Shown: in pieces, positions 51,206-60,781 of the stretch
How positions within the stretch are numbered: position 1 is the first letter of the stretch
How the letters are laid out: every line of letters begins with the position of its first letter
DNA from: Trichocoleus desertorum ATA4-8-CV12
GTDB lineage: Bacteria > Cyanobacteriota > Cyanobacteriia > FACHB-46
NCBI GenBank assembly: GCA_019358975.1
Contig: JAHHIL010000004.1
Location: 168,890 to 232,889, forward strand
Reading direction: 5' to 3'
DNA length: 64,000 bases
The notes under the pieces: generated by a model
The model's input: the letters and a program-made list of their open reading frames with translations, nothing else
Told to the model about the DNA's origin: nothing
The model's database searches: none
Made by a program: the position numbers and the translations under genes

Positions 51206-53711
51206 ACACCTTCCAACTATTATTCTTCAATATTTCTTCTTCCAATTCCTCTCGTAACTTCTGGCACTCGTCAGTTAATGGAATTTTTAGCTCTGTAGCG
51301 ATCGCTAATGCTTGATCACAATACTTAATAGCACAGGTGGATCGTTCTAATTTTTGAAACAACTCTGCTAATTCTTTAAGGCATTTAGCCTCATCAGCAC
51401 GTTTCCCAACTTCTCGAAGAATTTCAAGTAGCAATTGCAGGATTTGTATAGCTTCTACATAATCCTGTTTAATAACAATATATTGACTTGCTAATGCTTG
51501 AAGAGTAGATATTTCTATTGCACGCCAACCATAAACTTTAGAAAGTGCTAAGGATTCCTTCAAATTTTGAATACATTCATCTGTACTTTTTGTTAGTCCA
51601 TTCAGAGGGGTTAAACAGTCTTCCTCCTCAAAATCATCCTCTTTCTTTCCAAGATTTTTTAGAATTTGACTCTGCAATCCTCCAATCTGGTTCAAGATTC
51701 CTTTCTGCTCAGCGCCTGAACGTAGCTTTAGAGTAAGTAGGTGAAGAATCTTGCTTAATAGTGTAATCTTTCTGTTCTTACTATTTTTGTCCGACCCGTA
51801 TACAGAACTTAAAGATGTATCATAAGATAGCATTGCTTTATCATAATATCCCAGTCCTCGTTCTGCATCTCCTAACGTTTCAAGAACTATGCTCTCTTGC
51901 TTGAAATCATTAATTTCCCGCGTAATCACTAAGGCCCATTTGCAATATTCCAACGCTTGAATGTGATTACCTAACTCATTAGAAATTTCTCCTAAAATTC
52001 GGTAATGCTCAGAATTTTTATTGGGTAATGACTTGTTCAAAATGCGACTGATCAGCTCAACTTTCTCTTGGTAGTAACCACATAAATTCAAGCAATGAGT
52101 GAGTGAGATTTCCTGTTGAGATGGAGAGTTGAATACATTGACATTCATTTCAAGAACTCTATTGGCTGCCTCCCAATCTTCCACCTCGCAATAATGGTGA
52201 AATGCTTCTAGATAGCCCCTTACCTTCTCCAGGTTTGTTGTACAAGACATAGGTTCATAAGCAGTCAGCCATTGGTCGGCGGCTTTTCGCTCAGCACTAT
52301 TTCGTATGGCAGAACTACTGTTTAAGAGGTCACAGGCAATAGTTCGGATGACATTATGTTGTTGTAAGGGAATGCTACCGCTTATACCTAGCCATGCATC
52401 TGGTGCCCAGTCTTCTTCTACCAAATCACAGGACTTCAGTAGCTTAAGAGCGGCTTGATGCTGTGCTTCAGTGCGATCAGGTAACAAGGCAAAATAGAAG
52501 GATTCGGGGACTGGGCGACGATAAACTGCACTGCGGCAAAGAAGTTGTAAAGCCTCCTCTGATAAGCGTTCTAGTGATTCCTTGACTCGTTGCTTTACTT
52601 CAACTTGCAATCTTCGGCGAGATAACTGAACCACATGACTGTTTTCCAAGTCAGCAAAACGGCATTGCTGCCAGTAGCGAACAACATCTCTTCCACAGGC
52701 TTTTAGATCCTCAGCAACCACGCGCAGCACTAACGGATGGCCCTCATAGAGTTTGCCAATCCGCTTTAGATAGCTCTCGCCCTTGGTATCAAGCTGGAGT
52801 CCCCGCTTATGGAACAACTGCAACTGTTCTTCCTCGCTCAATCCTCGGATTATTACGCTGTGCCAAAACTCCGGATAACGAGAACCAATTGCCTGCAAGT
52901 CTCCTGGCAAATCCTGAGTTGTGAGGATCAGTTGACTCTGACATTCATTTCCTGCCAAAAGTTGTTGAAACAGATCGTGCCAAAGCGGGTCATGAAACTC
53001 GCTCCATCCCTCCTCCTCATTCCCCTTTAGGAGTCGTTCCAATGAGTCAATTTGAATTCGATAATCTTGGGTTCGTAGTAGCTCCACAAGACGTATGAGT
53101 AAATTTCTTGCATCTTGCTGATCCTCTAGCGTTAGTTCTTCACCCAGTTTCCTCAATAATGATGCGCCACTACTGGTAAATTCAGGACTTACTCCACTAT
53201 CATCCAGATTCAATTGATAGAGTTGCTTTCCATGATTCGATTCCGCAAATAATCTTTTAGCAAGATCTGTCTTACCAATTCCCGTAATACCAGTGAGGGT
53301 AAGAATGCGACATTGCCCTTGCAAAACACTAAGAAGAGAAGTCGTGAGGTCTAAGCGCTCAACCCAAGCTGCTTCGGCATAAGTAGACGAAATCAAAGAA
53401 GAGACTTTTTCTCTTGATTGTTGCGGTGCAGAATTAGTTGAAACAAGCTCAGGCAAGTGCTGAGTAAACAGCGCAATCAACAGCGGTAGCTTTCTCTCTC
53501 CCGATCTGGGATCATCTGCCTCATTTTGAAAAACTTCAATCTCGAAACTCTTGTAAAGTTGTCTCTTGTGCTGAGTTAGAGCAGAGTCGCTCATCACTCC
53601 AGCATCCACCATAATTTTTTCACGAGTATCACCTCTGAGAATTCCTAGCAGTACCTGCTTGCGTTTAGTAGGCAGACTGTTGAACGTTTCTAGCAATTTC
53701 TCTCGGCGCAT
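51195..53711 (-). CDS. STAND NTPase with N-terminal HTH-like and C-terminal TPR regions
   Basis: An 838-residue protein. The N-terminus (about 1-75, LLETFNSLPTKRKQVLLGIL, DAGVMSDSALTQHKRQLYKS) looks like the HTH-type vMAP domain often found on cyanobacterial conflict NTPases. The P-loop GITGIGKTDLAKRLF (Gly-Lys-Thr at 146-148) starts the NACHT/NB-ARC-like NTPase; SQLILTTQDLPG, EGHPLVLRVVAEDLKACG and a winged-helix region follow. The C-terminal half is a TPR superhelix (EYCKWALVITREINDFKQES, AIKYCDQALAIATELKIPLT). STAND proteins oligomerise on a trigger and activate an effector; here no effector domain is seen, so it may signal through a partner. ATG at 53711 has AAGG 7 bases upstream. Confidence 0.87.
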   Translation of the reverse strand: MRREKLLETFNSLPTKRKQVLLGILRGDTREKIMVDAGVMSDSALTQHKRQLYKSFEIEVFQNEADDPRSGERKLPLLIALFTQHLPELVSTNSAPQQSREKVSSLISSTYAEAAWVERLDLTTSLLSVLQGQCRILTLTGITGIGKTDLAKRLFAESNHGKQLYQLNLDDSGVSPEFTSSGASLLRKLGEELTLEDQQDARNLLIRLVELLRTQDYRIQIDSLERLLKGNEEEGWSEFHDPLWHDLFQQLLAGNECQSQLILTTQDLPGDLQAIGSRYPEFWHSVIIRGLSEEEQLQLFHKRGLQLDTKGESYLKRIGKLYEGHPLVLRVVAEDLKACGRDVVRYWQQCRFADLENSHVVQLSRRRLQVEVKQRVKESLERLSEEALQLLCRSAVYRRPVPESFYFALLPDRTEAQHQAALKLLKSCDLVEEDWAPDAWLGISGSIPLQQHNVIRTIACDLLNSSSAIRNSAERKAADQWLTAYEPMSCTTNLEKVRGYLEAFHHYCEVEDWEAANRVLEMNVNVFNSPSQQEISLTHCLNLCGYYQEKVELISRILNKSLPNKNSEHYRILGEISNELGNHIQALEYCKWALVITREINDFKQESIVLETLGDAERGLGYYDKAMLSYDTSLSSVYGSDKNSKNRKITLLSKILHLLTLKLRSGAEQKGILNQIGGLQSQILKNLGKKEDDFEEEDCLTPLNGLTKSTDECIQNLKESLALSKVYGWRAIEISTLQALASQYIVIKQDYVEAIQILQLLLEILREVGKRADEAKCLKELAELFQKLERSTCAIKYCDQALAIATELKIPLTDECQKLREELEEEILKNNSWKVYGN

Positions 53712-53813
53712 ACCCATACCTTCTCACTGGACTGAGATTTTTCTCACTACCTATATTATGAGAGCTTCTATTGAGAAGCTTGAGGAGACAAGTTCAGTCG
53801 AGGAATAAAGCTA

Positions 53814-54020
53814 ATGACTTCTCAACAATCAATGAGCACAAACCAACTCATTCCACCGATCGCTCCTATTAACTCTAAAGCGATTGTGGAGAATGGCAAC
53901 TCGCCTACCGCGATTATTTTGGCGATCGCTATTCTCATTGCTGTTTTGCTTGGCTCAATTACTGGATTAGTTCGGGTGTTGGTACTTGTAATGCTACAGC
54001 GATCGCAGTCTTCTCAATAA
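53814..54020 (+). CDS. Small single-pass membrane protein
   Basis: A 68-residue protein with one strong C-terminal transmembrane helix (AIILAIAILIAVLLGSITGL VRVLVLVML) after a polar N-terminus. GAGGAA lies about 9 bases before the ATG, which supports expression. It is divergent from the STAND gene. No family is recognised. Confidence 0.6.
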   Translation: MTSQQSMSTNQLIPPIAPINSKAIVENGNSPTAIILAIAILIAVLLGSITGLVRVLVLVMLQRSQSSQ

Positions 54021-54144
54021 AAAGACAATCCTAAGTACCTATCGCATCTTTTTGAAGGGTGCGATTTCTTGCTATAAAACCTTTGTCAGAGAAGCTAACA
54101 ACGTAGGATAGAAGTAGAGATCTTCTTCGCGATCGCCCTACACC

Positions 54145-54750
54145 ATGACTGCTAAGACTTCTGCTAAAACCATTCCTCCTTGGCTACCTCGTCAGACATT
54201 GCTGGCCAAGAGTTTTCATTGGATTAACTTGATCAGCTTGTTTCTCATGCTGACGAGTGGGTTGCAAATTTATAATGCAAATCCTGTCTTCGGGGGACGA
54301 GCAGGTTGGCAGATTCCGCCTGTTTTTGCGTTAGGGGGATGGTTGGCAGGGGGACGGCACTGGCATTTTGCCGCGATGTGGTTATTCTCCTTAAATCTAC
54401 TGTGGTATGGCCTGTATGTGTTGATCTCGCGTCGGTGGCGACACCGATTTGTAGGCACAAACGACCTCAAAGCCCTACAGCGCAGCCGTAATCCACAACG
54501 TCGCATCTACGCTTGGCACCGCATTGCTTACACCATCATCGTGCCAATTTTACTACTGGCAATCTTAACTGGGATTGGCATGTACAAACCCGCTCAGTTC
54601 CCGTGGATCGTGGATATGTTCGGCAGTTGGCAAGCCCTGCGGATCGTGCATTTTAGTTCTGTACCCATTGTGGTACTGTTTGCGATCGCCCACTCTTGGC
54701 TAGGCTTGAAAGCTGGCGGTTCACGGCTATTGGAGTCCATGTTTTGGTAG
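54145..54750 (+). CDS. Di-heme cytochrome b-type membrane protein
   Basis: A 201-residue membrane protein of the cytochrome b561/thiosulfate reductase cytochrome b type, with four helices and candidate heme histidines in LLAKSFHWINLISLFLMLTS, RHWHFAAMWLFSLNLLWYGL, AWHRIAYTIIVPILLLAILT and LRIVHFSSVPIVVLFAIAHS. It precedes a Tat-exported molybdopterin oxidoreductase by 37 bases, so it is the likely membrane electron carrier of that enzyme, as in MsrQ-MsrP-like pairs (inference). Confidence 0.87.
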   Translation: MTAKTSAKTIPPWLPRQTLLAKSFHWINLISLFLMLTSGLQIYNANPVFGGRAGWQIPPVFALGGWLAGGRHWHFAAMWLFSLNLLWYGLYVLISRRWRHRFVGTNDLKALQRSRNPQRRIYAWHRIAYTIIVPILLLAILTGIGMYKPAQFPWIVDMFGSWQALRIVHFSSVPIVVLFAIAHSWLGLKAGGSRLLESMFW

Positions 54751-54787
54751 ACAGAGTTTTGGTAGAGAGTGCTTAGGTGATAGTGTC

Positions 54788-55510
54788 ATGGGTTTGATTC
54801 GGGTTCCTCAGTCTCAGTTCAATCGGCGGCAATTTTTGCAAGTCTCTGGGCTTTCGAGCCTAAGTTTTCTATTGGGCGGTTGTGGTGGCCCGTTGTTTGA
54901 AGACATTGTTGGCAAAGTTTCTGAGCCACTGAACCAACGAGTCGAAACACTCCTGTTTCAACCCCGAAAACTAGTTCCAGAATTTCCTCTAGAGGCGATC
55001 GAACCTGAAGCCTTGATCGTCAATTCTTTTCGGGGCAATCCGGTGATTGATCAAAGGGCTTTTCGCTTAATCATTGATGGAGAAGTCAATCACCCTTTAA
55101 GCTTGAGCATGGCTGACATCCAGCAACTTCCCCTGACTTCGATGGTGATTCGTCATGTGTGTGTTGAAGGATGGGCGGCGATCGTGCGATGGGGTGGCGT
55201 GAGGCTACAGGAATTGGTAGCACTGGCACAGCCAAAACCAGAGGTAAAATATGTCTATTTCCAATCTGCGGATGGCTACTATGGCAGTTGGGATTTACCT
55301 TCGGCGCTGCATCCTCAAACCTTGATGGCTTACCAGAAAAATGGTGAACCTTTGCCGATTGAGAACGGTGCCCCGTTGCGTTTAGCGTCTCCAGTCAAAC
55401 TTGGCTACAAGCAAAGCAAATGGGTGACTCGTATTACCTTGATGAGCCAATTAGGACACGTCAAAGGTTACTGGGAAGATCAAGGTTATGAATGGTTTGC
55501 TGGGCTTTAA
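54788..55510 (+). CDS. Tat-exported molybdopterin-dependent oxidoreductase (SUOX fold)
   Basis: A 240-residue enzyme with a twin-arginine signal (FNRRQFLQVSGLSSLSFLLG GC; the terminal GGC may be a lipobox). The core has the sulphite-oxidase-family fold: FRLIIDGEVNHPLSLSMADI, the Mo-ligand cysteine in VIRHVCVEGWAAIVRWGGVR, LVALAQPKPEVKYVYFQSAD and the pterin-binding LRLASPVKLGYKQSKWVTRI. Its neighbour is a cytochrome b, as for MsrP/MsrQ which repair methionine sulphoxide in the periplasm; the substrate is not fixed by sequence. Confidence 0.88.
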   Translation: MGLIRVPQSQFNRRQFLQVSGLSSLSFLLGGCGGPLFEDIVGKVSEPLNQRVETLLFQPRKLVPEFPLEAIEPEALIVNSFRGNPVIDQRAFRLIIDGEVNHPLSLSMADIQQLPLTSMVIRHVCVEGWAAIVRWGGVRLQELVALAQPKPEVKYVYFQSADGYYGSWDLPSALHPQTLMAYQKNGEPLPIENGAPLRLASPVKLGYKQSKWVTRITLMSQLGHVKGYWEDQGYEWFAGL

Positions 55511-55539
55511 TTTTTACCCCAATCCTGACGCAAGTTTGC

Positions 55540-56028
55540 TTAAGGCCGCATTCCTAGAAACTTCCGAATAAGGGTGACGATCGCCTCTTTGTCTTGGCGG
55601 CTGGCATTGAAACCGCACTGTAGGGGCAAAACGCGATCGCCTCGCAATAACACCACACCTTGATAGACGGCGCTCGAATCATGATGCCAACTGCTCAGTT
55701 GCAATTGCACATCCAAGATATCCTTTAAGACGAATTCAGTTGTTTGGGTTTTAAGTAGCTTGTGATGCTGAATCGTAAACAGGCTCAACGTTTTATCAAA
55801 CTGATAAGTGATAGCCTGACCCGCAATGAGAAACAACAGCGCTCCACAGCCAAACCAAAACACCACGAATAAGGGAAACCACCACAGGTAGTTTAGCCAG
55901 ACATTGCTTGCACTCAGCCACAACAACAGAGCAGGCAGGGCGATCGCCAGTCCTCCAGCTAAGCCCCAGATTTGGGTGGGACGGTGGCGTAGAACTAGTT
56001 TTGTTGCAGTTTGTTCCACAGTTTTCAT
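55540..56028 (-). CDS. Hypothetical membrane protein, possible bacterial PH-like domain
   Basis: A 162-residue protein with two or three transmembrane segments (IWGLAGGLAIALPALLLWLS, LNYLWWFPLFVVFWFGCGAL, FLIAGQAITYQF) followed by a beta-rich tail (LSLFTIQHHKLLKTQTTEFV, LLRGDRVLPLQCGFN) that could be a bPH2-type fold. No named family is certain. The ATG at 56028 is chosen because the N-terminal extension from 56097 (KVFIEASTKLSSF) looks unnatural. Confidence 0.65.
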   Translation of the reverse strand: MKTVEQTATKLVLRHRPTQIWGLAGGLAIALPALLLWLSASNVWLNYLWWFPLFVVFWFGCGALLFLIAGQAITYQFDKTLSLFTIQHHKLLKTQTTEFVLKDILDVQLQLSSWHHDSSAVYQGVVLLRGDRVLPLQCGFNASRQDKEAIVTLIRKFLGMRP

Positions 56029-56214
56029 AGTTGCCGCTGAGTTAAAGCTGGATAGTTTAGTAGAAGCCTCTATGAAAACTTTCCCTAGAAACCTCACCGA
56101 ATTGTTAAATGCTGTTGTTTTTTACCCATGAAACTGGACAATTTTGGTACAGACAGCCAATCTTCAGTAGAAGACCGTATCTGCAACTCAACAGCCTAGG
56201 GTGGGAAATACTGC

Positions 56215-57657
56215 ATGAGCTTTTTCGACAAACTCAACGAAGCGATCGCTCGCAACCAAAGCTTGTTGTTTTTGGGTCTGGACCCGAACCCAGAAATGAT
56301 GCCCGCTCATCCTGTCAACACTTCACCAGACGAATTGATCGATCAGCTATGGGACTGGCTCCAATTCGCGATCGCGGAAACGGCTGATCTGGTTTGTGCT
56401 TATAAACCCACTCTAGGTTTCTATACGGCTTTGGGGGCTCCAGGTCTAGAACTGCTCCAGCGCACCCTTGCAGCTATCCCAGACGATATCCCAGTGATTT
56501 TAGATGCCAAACATGCAGACCTTAACACCAGCACTTTAATTGCTCGGACTGTGTTTGCCGAGTGGCAGGTGGACGCGATCACCCTCAACCCTTATGCAGG
56601 ACAAGATCAAATTGCGCCATTTCTGATGTATCCCGGTAAAGCGGTCTTTGTGCTTTGCTGCACTTCTAACCCAGCCGCGATCGCCCTCCAGTCTTACCCC
56701 AATGCTCAAGAACCCCTCTACGTCCAGGTTGTGCAGGAGGCAAGAAGCTGGGGTACACCGGAACAAGTGGGTTTGGAAGTTGGCACCATTGCCCCAGAGG
56801 TGCTCAGAAAGATTCGCGCGATCGCCCCAGAACGCTTGATTCTAGCTCGGAGTATCTGGGCCGAAGATAGCGACCTACCTGCATTACTAGCCGCAGGTTT
56901 GAGCTTTGAGGGAGATGGGCTATTGATTCCGGTGCCTCAAGATTTGGTCAGCAACAAGCACTTGGGTAGAGCCATTCAGTCCTTGCGCGAAGAAGTAAAT
57001 CAAATCCGAGTGGAGCTGGTAGGTCAAGCTTCTAACTGTGACTTATGGATACCCGATATTTGCCCCTTAGATCAGCACCCGCATTTAGATTTGATCTTGC
57101 AACTCTACGATATTGGCTGCATCTTGTTCGGGGAGTTTGTGCAAGCTTCTGGTGCTACTTTTCCTTACTACATCGATCTGCGCAAAATCATTTCCAATCC
57201 TCAACTTTTCCACCAAGTTCTGACTGCTTATGCGGATATTCTGCAAGATCTGAGTTTCGATCGCATTGCTGGCATTCCTTATGGTTCCTTGCCTACTGCC
57301 ACGGGTCTGTCACTCCGCCTCAATTACCCGATGATTTTTCCCCGCAAAGAGGTTAAAGCTCACGGCACTCGGCGCGTGATCGAAGGCAACTTTCAGCCTG
57401 GGGAAACAGTGGTAGTAGTAGATGACATTTTAATCAGTGGTAAAAGCGCGATCGAAGGAGCCGAAAAGCTAAAATCTGCGGGCTTAAATGTGGAGGATAT
57501 TGTGGTGTTTATTGACCATGAACAGGGGGTCAAAACCCGACTGCAAGACCAAGGCTACCGGGCGCACTCAGTTTTAAGCGTCTCTGAAATCACTAACACG
57601 CTCTATCAAGCGCGACGGATCAGCGATGAGCAGTTTCAAGCCTTTGTAGAACATTAA
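56215..57657 (+). CDS. pyrF-pyrE: Fused orotidine 5'-phosphate decarboxylase / orotate phosphoribosyltransferase
   Basis: A 480-residue bifunctional enzyme for the last two steps of UMP synthesis. The N-terminal PyrF part (about 1-270) has LLFLGLDPNPEMMPAH, the catalytic LDAKHADLNTST and LTPYAGQD-like LNPYAGQDQIAPFL, of the long type-2 ODCase. The C-terminal PyrE part (about 290-480) has IAGIPYGSLPTATGLSLRLN, YPMIFPRKEVKAHGTRRVIE and the PRPP loop VVVVDDILISGKSAIEGAEK. This PyrF-PyrE order is common in cyanobacteria and differs from eukaryotic UMPS, which is PyrE-PyrF. Both active sites look intact. Confidence 0.92.
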   Translation: MSFFDKLNEAIARNQSLLFLGLDPNPEMMPAHPVNTSPDELIDQLWDWLQFAIAETADLVCAYKPTLGFYTALGAPGLELLQRTLAAIPDDIPVILDAKHADLNTSTLIARTVFAEWQVDAITLNPYAGQDQIAPFLMYPGKAVFVLCCTSNPAAIALQSYPNAQEPLYVQVVQEARSWGTPEQVGLEVGTIAPEVLRKIRAIAPERLILARSIWAEDSDLPALLAAGLSFEGDGLLIPVPQDLVSNKHLGRAIQSLREEVNQIRVELVGQASNCDLWIPDICPLDQHPHLDLILQLYDIGCILFGEFVQASGATFPYYIDLRKIISNPQLFHQVLTAYADILQDLSFDRIAGIPYGSLPTATGLSLRLNYPMIFPRKEVKAHGTRRVIEGNFQPGETVVVVDDILISGKSAIEGAEKLKSAGLNVEDIVVFIDHEQGVKTRLQDQGYRAHSVLSVSEITNTLYQARRISDEQFQAFVEH

Positions 57658-57889
57658 AGGCGATCGCTATCTCTAGAGAGCACATCTTTAGAAGTCACAT
57701 TTCTCAATTCTAAAAATGGTTTTAAGTTTGAGGAAGCGATCGCGTTAGAAAAGCAGTAAGTCAGGGTATTCTGGCCTTCAGAGAAATACGCTTTATGCTT
57801 GGAATGTACGGCTGAAAAATTAGTTTGGGTTGTTTCAGACAAGCTTTGCAGCAGTTCGGTATGCCCCTTTGCAACAACTCCATAAGCCT

Positions 57890-59824
57890 ATGTCGAGCAA
57901 GTTTGAGCGACTGGTTACGGTGTGGCCCACAGTAAAGCTTCCCCAGTGTCCCCTACGGCAGCCTAAAAATGTGCCCCTGCGAGGACTGCTGATTGTCCCC
58001 TTTGTCCTACAACTGGCTATTACCGTGGGACTGGTGGGCTACTGGTCGTTTCGCAATGGCCAACAAGCGGTCAACGAACTCGTCGTTAATCTCCAACATC
58101 AAGCGACCCAACAAATCCATCAACATCTTGACTGTTACTTAGCCAATGCCCGCCAGCTCAATGAACTGAACGCTACAGCCATTAGTTCTAGCTTGGTTGA
58201 CCCCAAAGATCAAGATGGTTTAGGGCGCTTCTTTTGGAAGCAAGCCAAGCTGTATCAGTTCGGCTATATCCTTTTTGGGGCCAAAACCGGAGAATATGTG
58301 GATGTAGGACGACCTGCAACCTACGACCTGGAGCTGATTACCGAGCGGATGAGTACTCAGCGATATGGAGATAATCGTCTCTACATCTATGAGCCAGACT
58401 CCCAAGGAAATCGCGGTAAATTAGTGGATTCAGGAAAACATTACCCATTTCAAAAAGAGCCTTGGTACACAGAGGTCATGCGGACGAGCAAACCGCAATG
58501 GACCTCCGTCTACACTTGGCAGAGCTGGGTAACTAATCCTTTAGCCATTGCCATTAGTAGCCCAGTTTATGACAAAAACAAAAACTTGATTGGAGCGATC
58601 GCGATTGAGCAACGCCTGTCCCAAATTAGCGACTTTCTGCGGCAACTTAAAATTAGTGCTTCCGCCACCATCTTTATTGTGGAACGAGACGGGCGGATGA
58701 TTGCCAGTTCCAGTGCTACAAAACCTTTTAAAGTCGTTAACGGCACTCCAACCCGCCTCAAAGCTTCAGACAGCAATGATTCTCTCATCCAAGCAACTGC
58801 CACCGCTTTAACTCAGAAATTTGGTAGCTTGGATGTCATTCAGCATCGTCAGCAACTGGGGTTCGTCCGACAAAATCAGCGTCAGTTTGTGCAGATCACG
58901 CCTTGGCAAGACGATCTGGGGCTGGATTGGCTAGTGGTGGTAGTTATCCCAGAATCAGATTTCATGCAGCAAATTGACATCAATACTCGTCACACAATTT
59001 TGCTCTGCACTGTAGCTCTGCTGATTGCCATTCTAATTGGCATTGTCACAGCTCACAAAATCATCCAGCCAATTCTACAAATCAATGCCTCAGCTAAAGC
59101 GATCGCGGATGGCAATTTAACCCAAACCATAAACACGCAAGGAGTTCATGAGTTAGAGCTACTCAGTCACTCCTTTAACCGCATGGCCGATCAATTGCAG
59201 CAATCTTTTACCGCTCTAGAAAACGCCAACTATGTGTTGGAACGGCGGGTGGAGGAACGTACTGCCGAACTGGAGAGAGCCAACCGAGAACTGCAACGCC
59301 TCTCTGAAGTAGATGGATTAACCCAAATTGCCAATCGCCGCTCCTTCGATCAATACCTGGCGCAGGAGTGGCAGCACTTACAACGCGAACAGCAAGCTTT
59401 ATCGCTAATTCTCTGTGATGTCGATTTTTTCAAAAAATACAATGATTTCTATGGCCATCAAGGCGGAGATTGTTGTTTGCGACGAGTAGCTCAGGTGCTA
59501 CGACAAACCGTGAAGCGCCCTGCCGACCTAGTAGCTCGCTACGGTGGTGAGGAATTTGCCATCATTTTGCCGTTTACAGATTTTAAGGGAGCGATCGCCG
59601 TGGCCCGATCCATTCAGCACGAAATCTACCAATCCCGACTCCCCCATGTCAATTCAGAGGTGAGCGAATTTCTCACCCTTAGCTTAGGTGTAACCAGTGT
59701 GGTGCCAACGAGTACGACTTCTTCAGAGCAGTTGGTAGCGGCAGCAGATGAAGCTCTCTATGCAGCCAAACGCCAAGGTCGCGATCGCTACATCTCCCGC
59801 TCTATTACCCAAATAACAGTCTAA
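57890..59824 (+). CDS. Diguanylate cyclase with Cache sensor, HAMP and GGDEF
   Basis: A 644-residue membrane enzyme expected to make cyclic di-GMP. A first transmembrane helix (GLLIVPFVLQLAITVGLVGY) is followed by a periplasmic dCache-like sensor (about 60-360: KEPWYTEVMRTSKPQWTSVY, PLAIAISSPVYDKNKNLIGA), a second helix (ILLCTVALLIAILIGIVTA), HAMP (IIQPILQINASAKAIADGNL), a coiled coil, and GGDEF with GGEEF at 552-556 (RYGGEEFAIILPF). The metal Asp lies in LILCDVDFFKKYND, so catalysis is likely. No RxxD inhibitory site was confirmed. The start ATG at 57890 is preferred to a TTG at 57830. Confidence 0.92.
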   Translation: MSSKFERLVTVWPTVKLPQCPLRQPKNVPLRGLLIVPFVLQLAITVGLVGYWSFRNGQQAVNELVVNLQHQATQQIHQHLDCYLANARQLNELNATAISSSLVDPKDQDGLGRFFWKQAKLYQFGYILFGAKTGEYVDVGRPATYDLELITERMSTQRYGDNRLYIYEPDSQGNRGKLVDSGKHYPFQKEPWYTEVMRTSKPQWTSVYTWQSWVTNPLAIAISSPVYDKNKNLIGAIAIEQRLSQISDFLRQLKISASATIFIVERDGRMIASSSATKPFKVVNGTPTRLKASDSNDSLIQATATALTQKFGSLDVIQHRQQLGFVRQNQRQFVQITPWQDDLGLDWLVVVVIPESDFMQQIDINTRHTILLCTVALLIAILIGIVTAHKIIQPILQINASAKAIADGNLTQTINTQGVHELELLSHSFNRMADQLQQSFTALENANYVLERRVEERTAELERANRELQRLSEVDGLTQIANRRSFDQYLAQEWQHLQREQQALSLILCDVDFFKKYNDFYGHQGGDCCLRRVAQVLRQTVKRPADLVARYGGEEFAIILPFTDFKGAIAVARSIQHEIYQSRLPHVNSEVSEFLTLSLGVTSVVPTSTTSSEQLVAAADEALYAAKRQGRDRYISRSITQITV

Positions 59825-59949
59825 TTCTCCCTGTTACTCCATCAAAGTAAACCTAATTGTGGGGATTTGTGTCCATCCGAAACCCGACTCAACCAGCTTG
59901 TATTCCTTCCCAGGAGTACTGAACTTCAAGTTCCGAGTAATGAGTCAGC

Positions 59950-60519
59950 ATGGAAAATTCTCAGAATAAATCTAGAAAACGGCGATCGAAATATAGCTCA
60001 TTTAAGCTGCAAAGTACTTCTGCTTATTTAGAGGAAGCCTGGTTGACAACGCTTGTAGCGGTCCTGCTGGTCATTCAAAGTTGGATGTTCTTCATCAACC
60101 CTCAGCTAGCAACCTTAACCTGCGATCGCCCCAGCTCCAATCTCGGCATTTGCAAGCTAATCCTCTCTGGTTTGTTAGGGAAAAAAGTCGTTCCTTTCCC
60201 GCTGACTCAACTAGAAAGCGCAGAAGTTAAACACCACGGAAAGTTAAGACAATTAGTTTTGGTCTTGCCAGACAATAAACTCTATTTTCCAGTAGATCAG
60301 GGCTTTGGCTCTCCAGAAAACAAAGCTGCTCAAATCAATGCGTTTCTACAAGACTCAGAAATTAAGTCTTTATCACTACGACAGGATAACCGTTGGCTCA
60401 TCTACTCGGCGGGAGTGATAGTGACGGCATTGGGTAGTTGCGTTACTTGGTTTCGTATCTTAGATCTGCTTAAGCGTTCTTCACCTGGCGAGATGAAATC
60501 TGTCAAACCGAGGAGATAA
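59950..60519 (+). CDS. Hypothetical membrane protein
   Basis: A 189-residue protein with two predicted helices (LTTLVAVLLVIQSWMFFINP and WLIYSAGVIVTALGSCVTWF RIL) bracketing a soluble part of about 100 residues (VKHHGKLRQLVLVLPDNKLY). The basic N-terminus (SRKRRSKYSSFKLQ) would stay inside. It is not recognised. It lies between the diguanylate cyclase and the phytochrome genes on the same strand, but is separated by more than 120 bases from each. Confidence 0.65.
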   Translation: MENSQNKSRKRRSKYSSFKLQSTSAYLEEAWLTTLVAVLLVIQSWMFFINPQLATLTCDRPSSNLGICKLILSGLLGKKVVPFPLTQLESAEVKHHGKLRQLVLVLPDNKLYFPVDQGFGSPENKAAQINAFLQDSEIKSLSLRQDNRWLIYSAGVIVTALGSCVTWFRILDLLKRSSPGEMKSVKPRR

Positions 60520-60638
60520 CTTGCGTTGCGATCGCCCTTCAACCAGTCACCAACTCACCTAATTAACCTAGAGCAAAAATTTTCCGGATGTAGTTTAGTT
60601 AACTAGGAATAAAGGAGTGGTAGATGCACCCTGATTTC

Positions 60639-60666
60639 AGCCCCTGGTTTCGGCTAGGGGTTTTTT
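60639..60666 (+). terminator. Probable terminator before the phytochrome gene
   Basis: AGCCCCT...AGGGG (5-bp stem, extended loop with internal AGCC/GGCT pairing) is followed by TTTTTT. It lies 120 bases after the membrane-protein gene. It would separate that gene from the phytochrome kinase at 60782, whose promoter must then lie in 60667-60781. Confidence 0.6.
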
Positions 60667-60781
60667 GTTGGCAAGCAAATTGGCTTCAGGAGAATTTGCT
60701 GCTCAGTTCTCTCAGAACAGCGTTTGGTCACTTTCAGTGGGCATACTAGAGACGTAAACTGACACAAGCCAGACGCTCACT

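Noticed and set aside
57654..57842. 62-codon frame on the - strand between pyrFE and the diguanylate cyclase gene
   Set aside because: It needs a TTG start, lacks a ribosome-binding site and has no family features.
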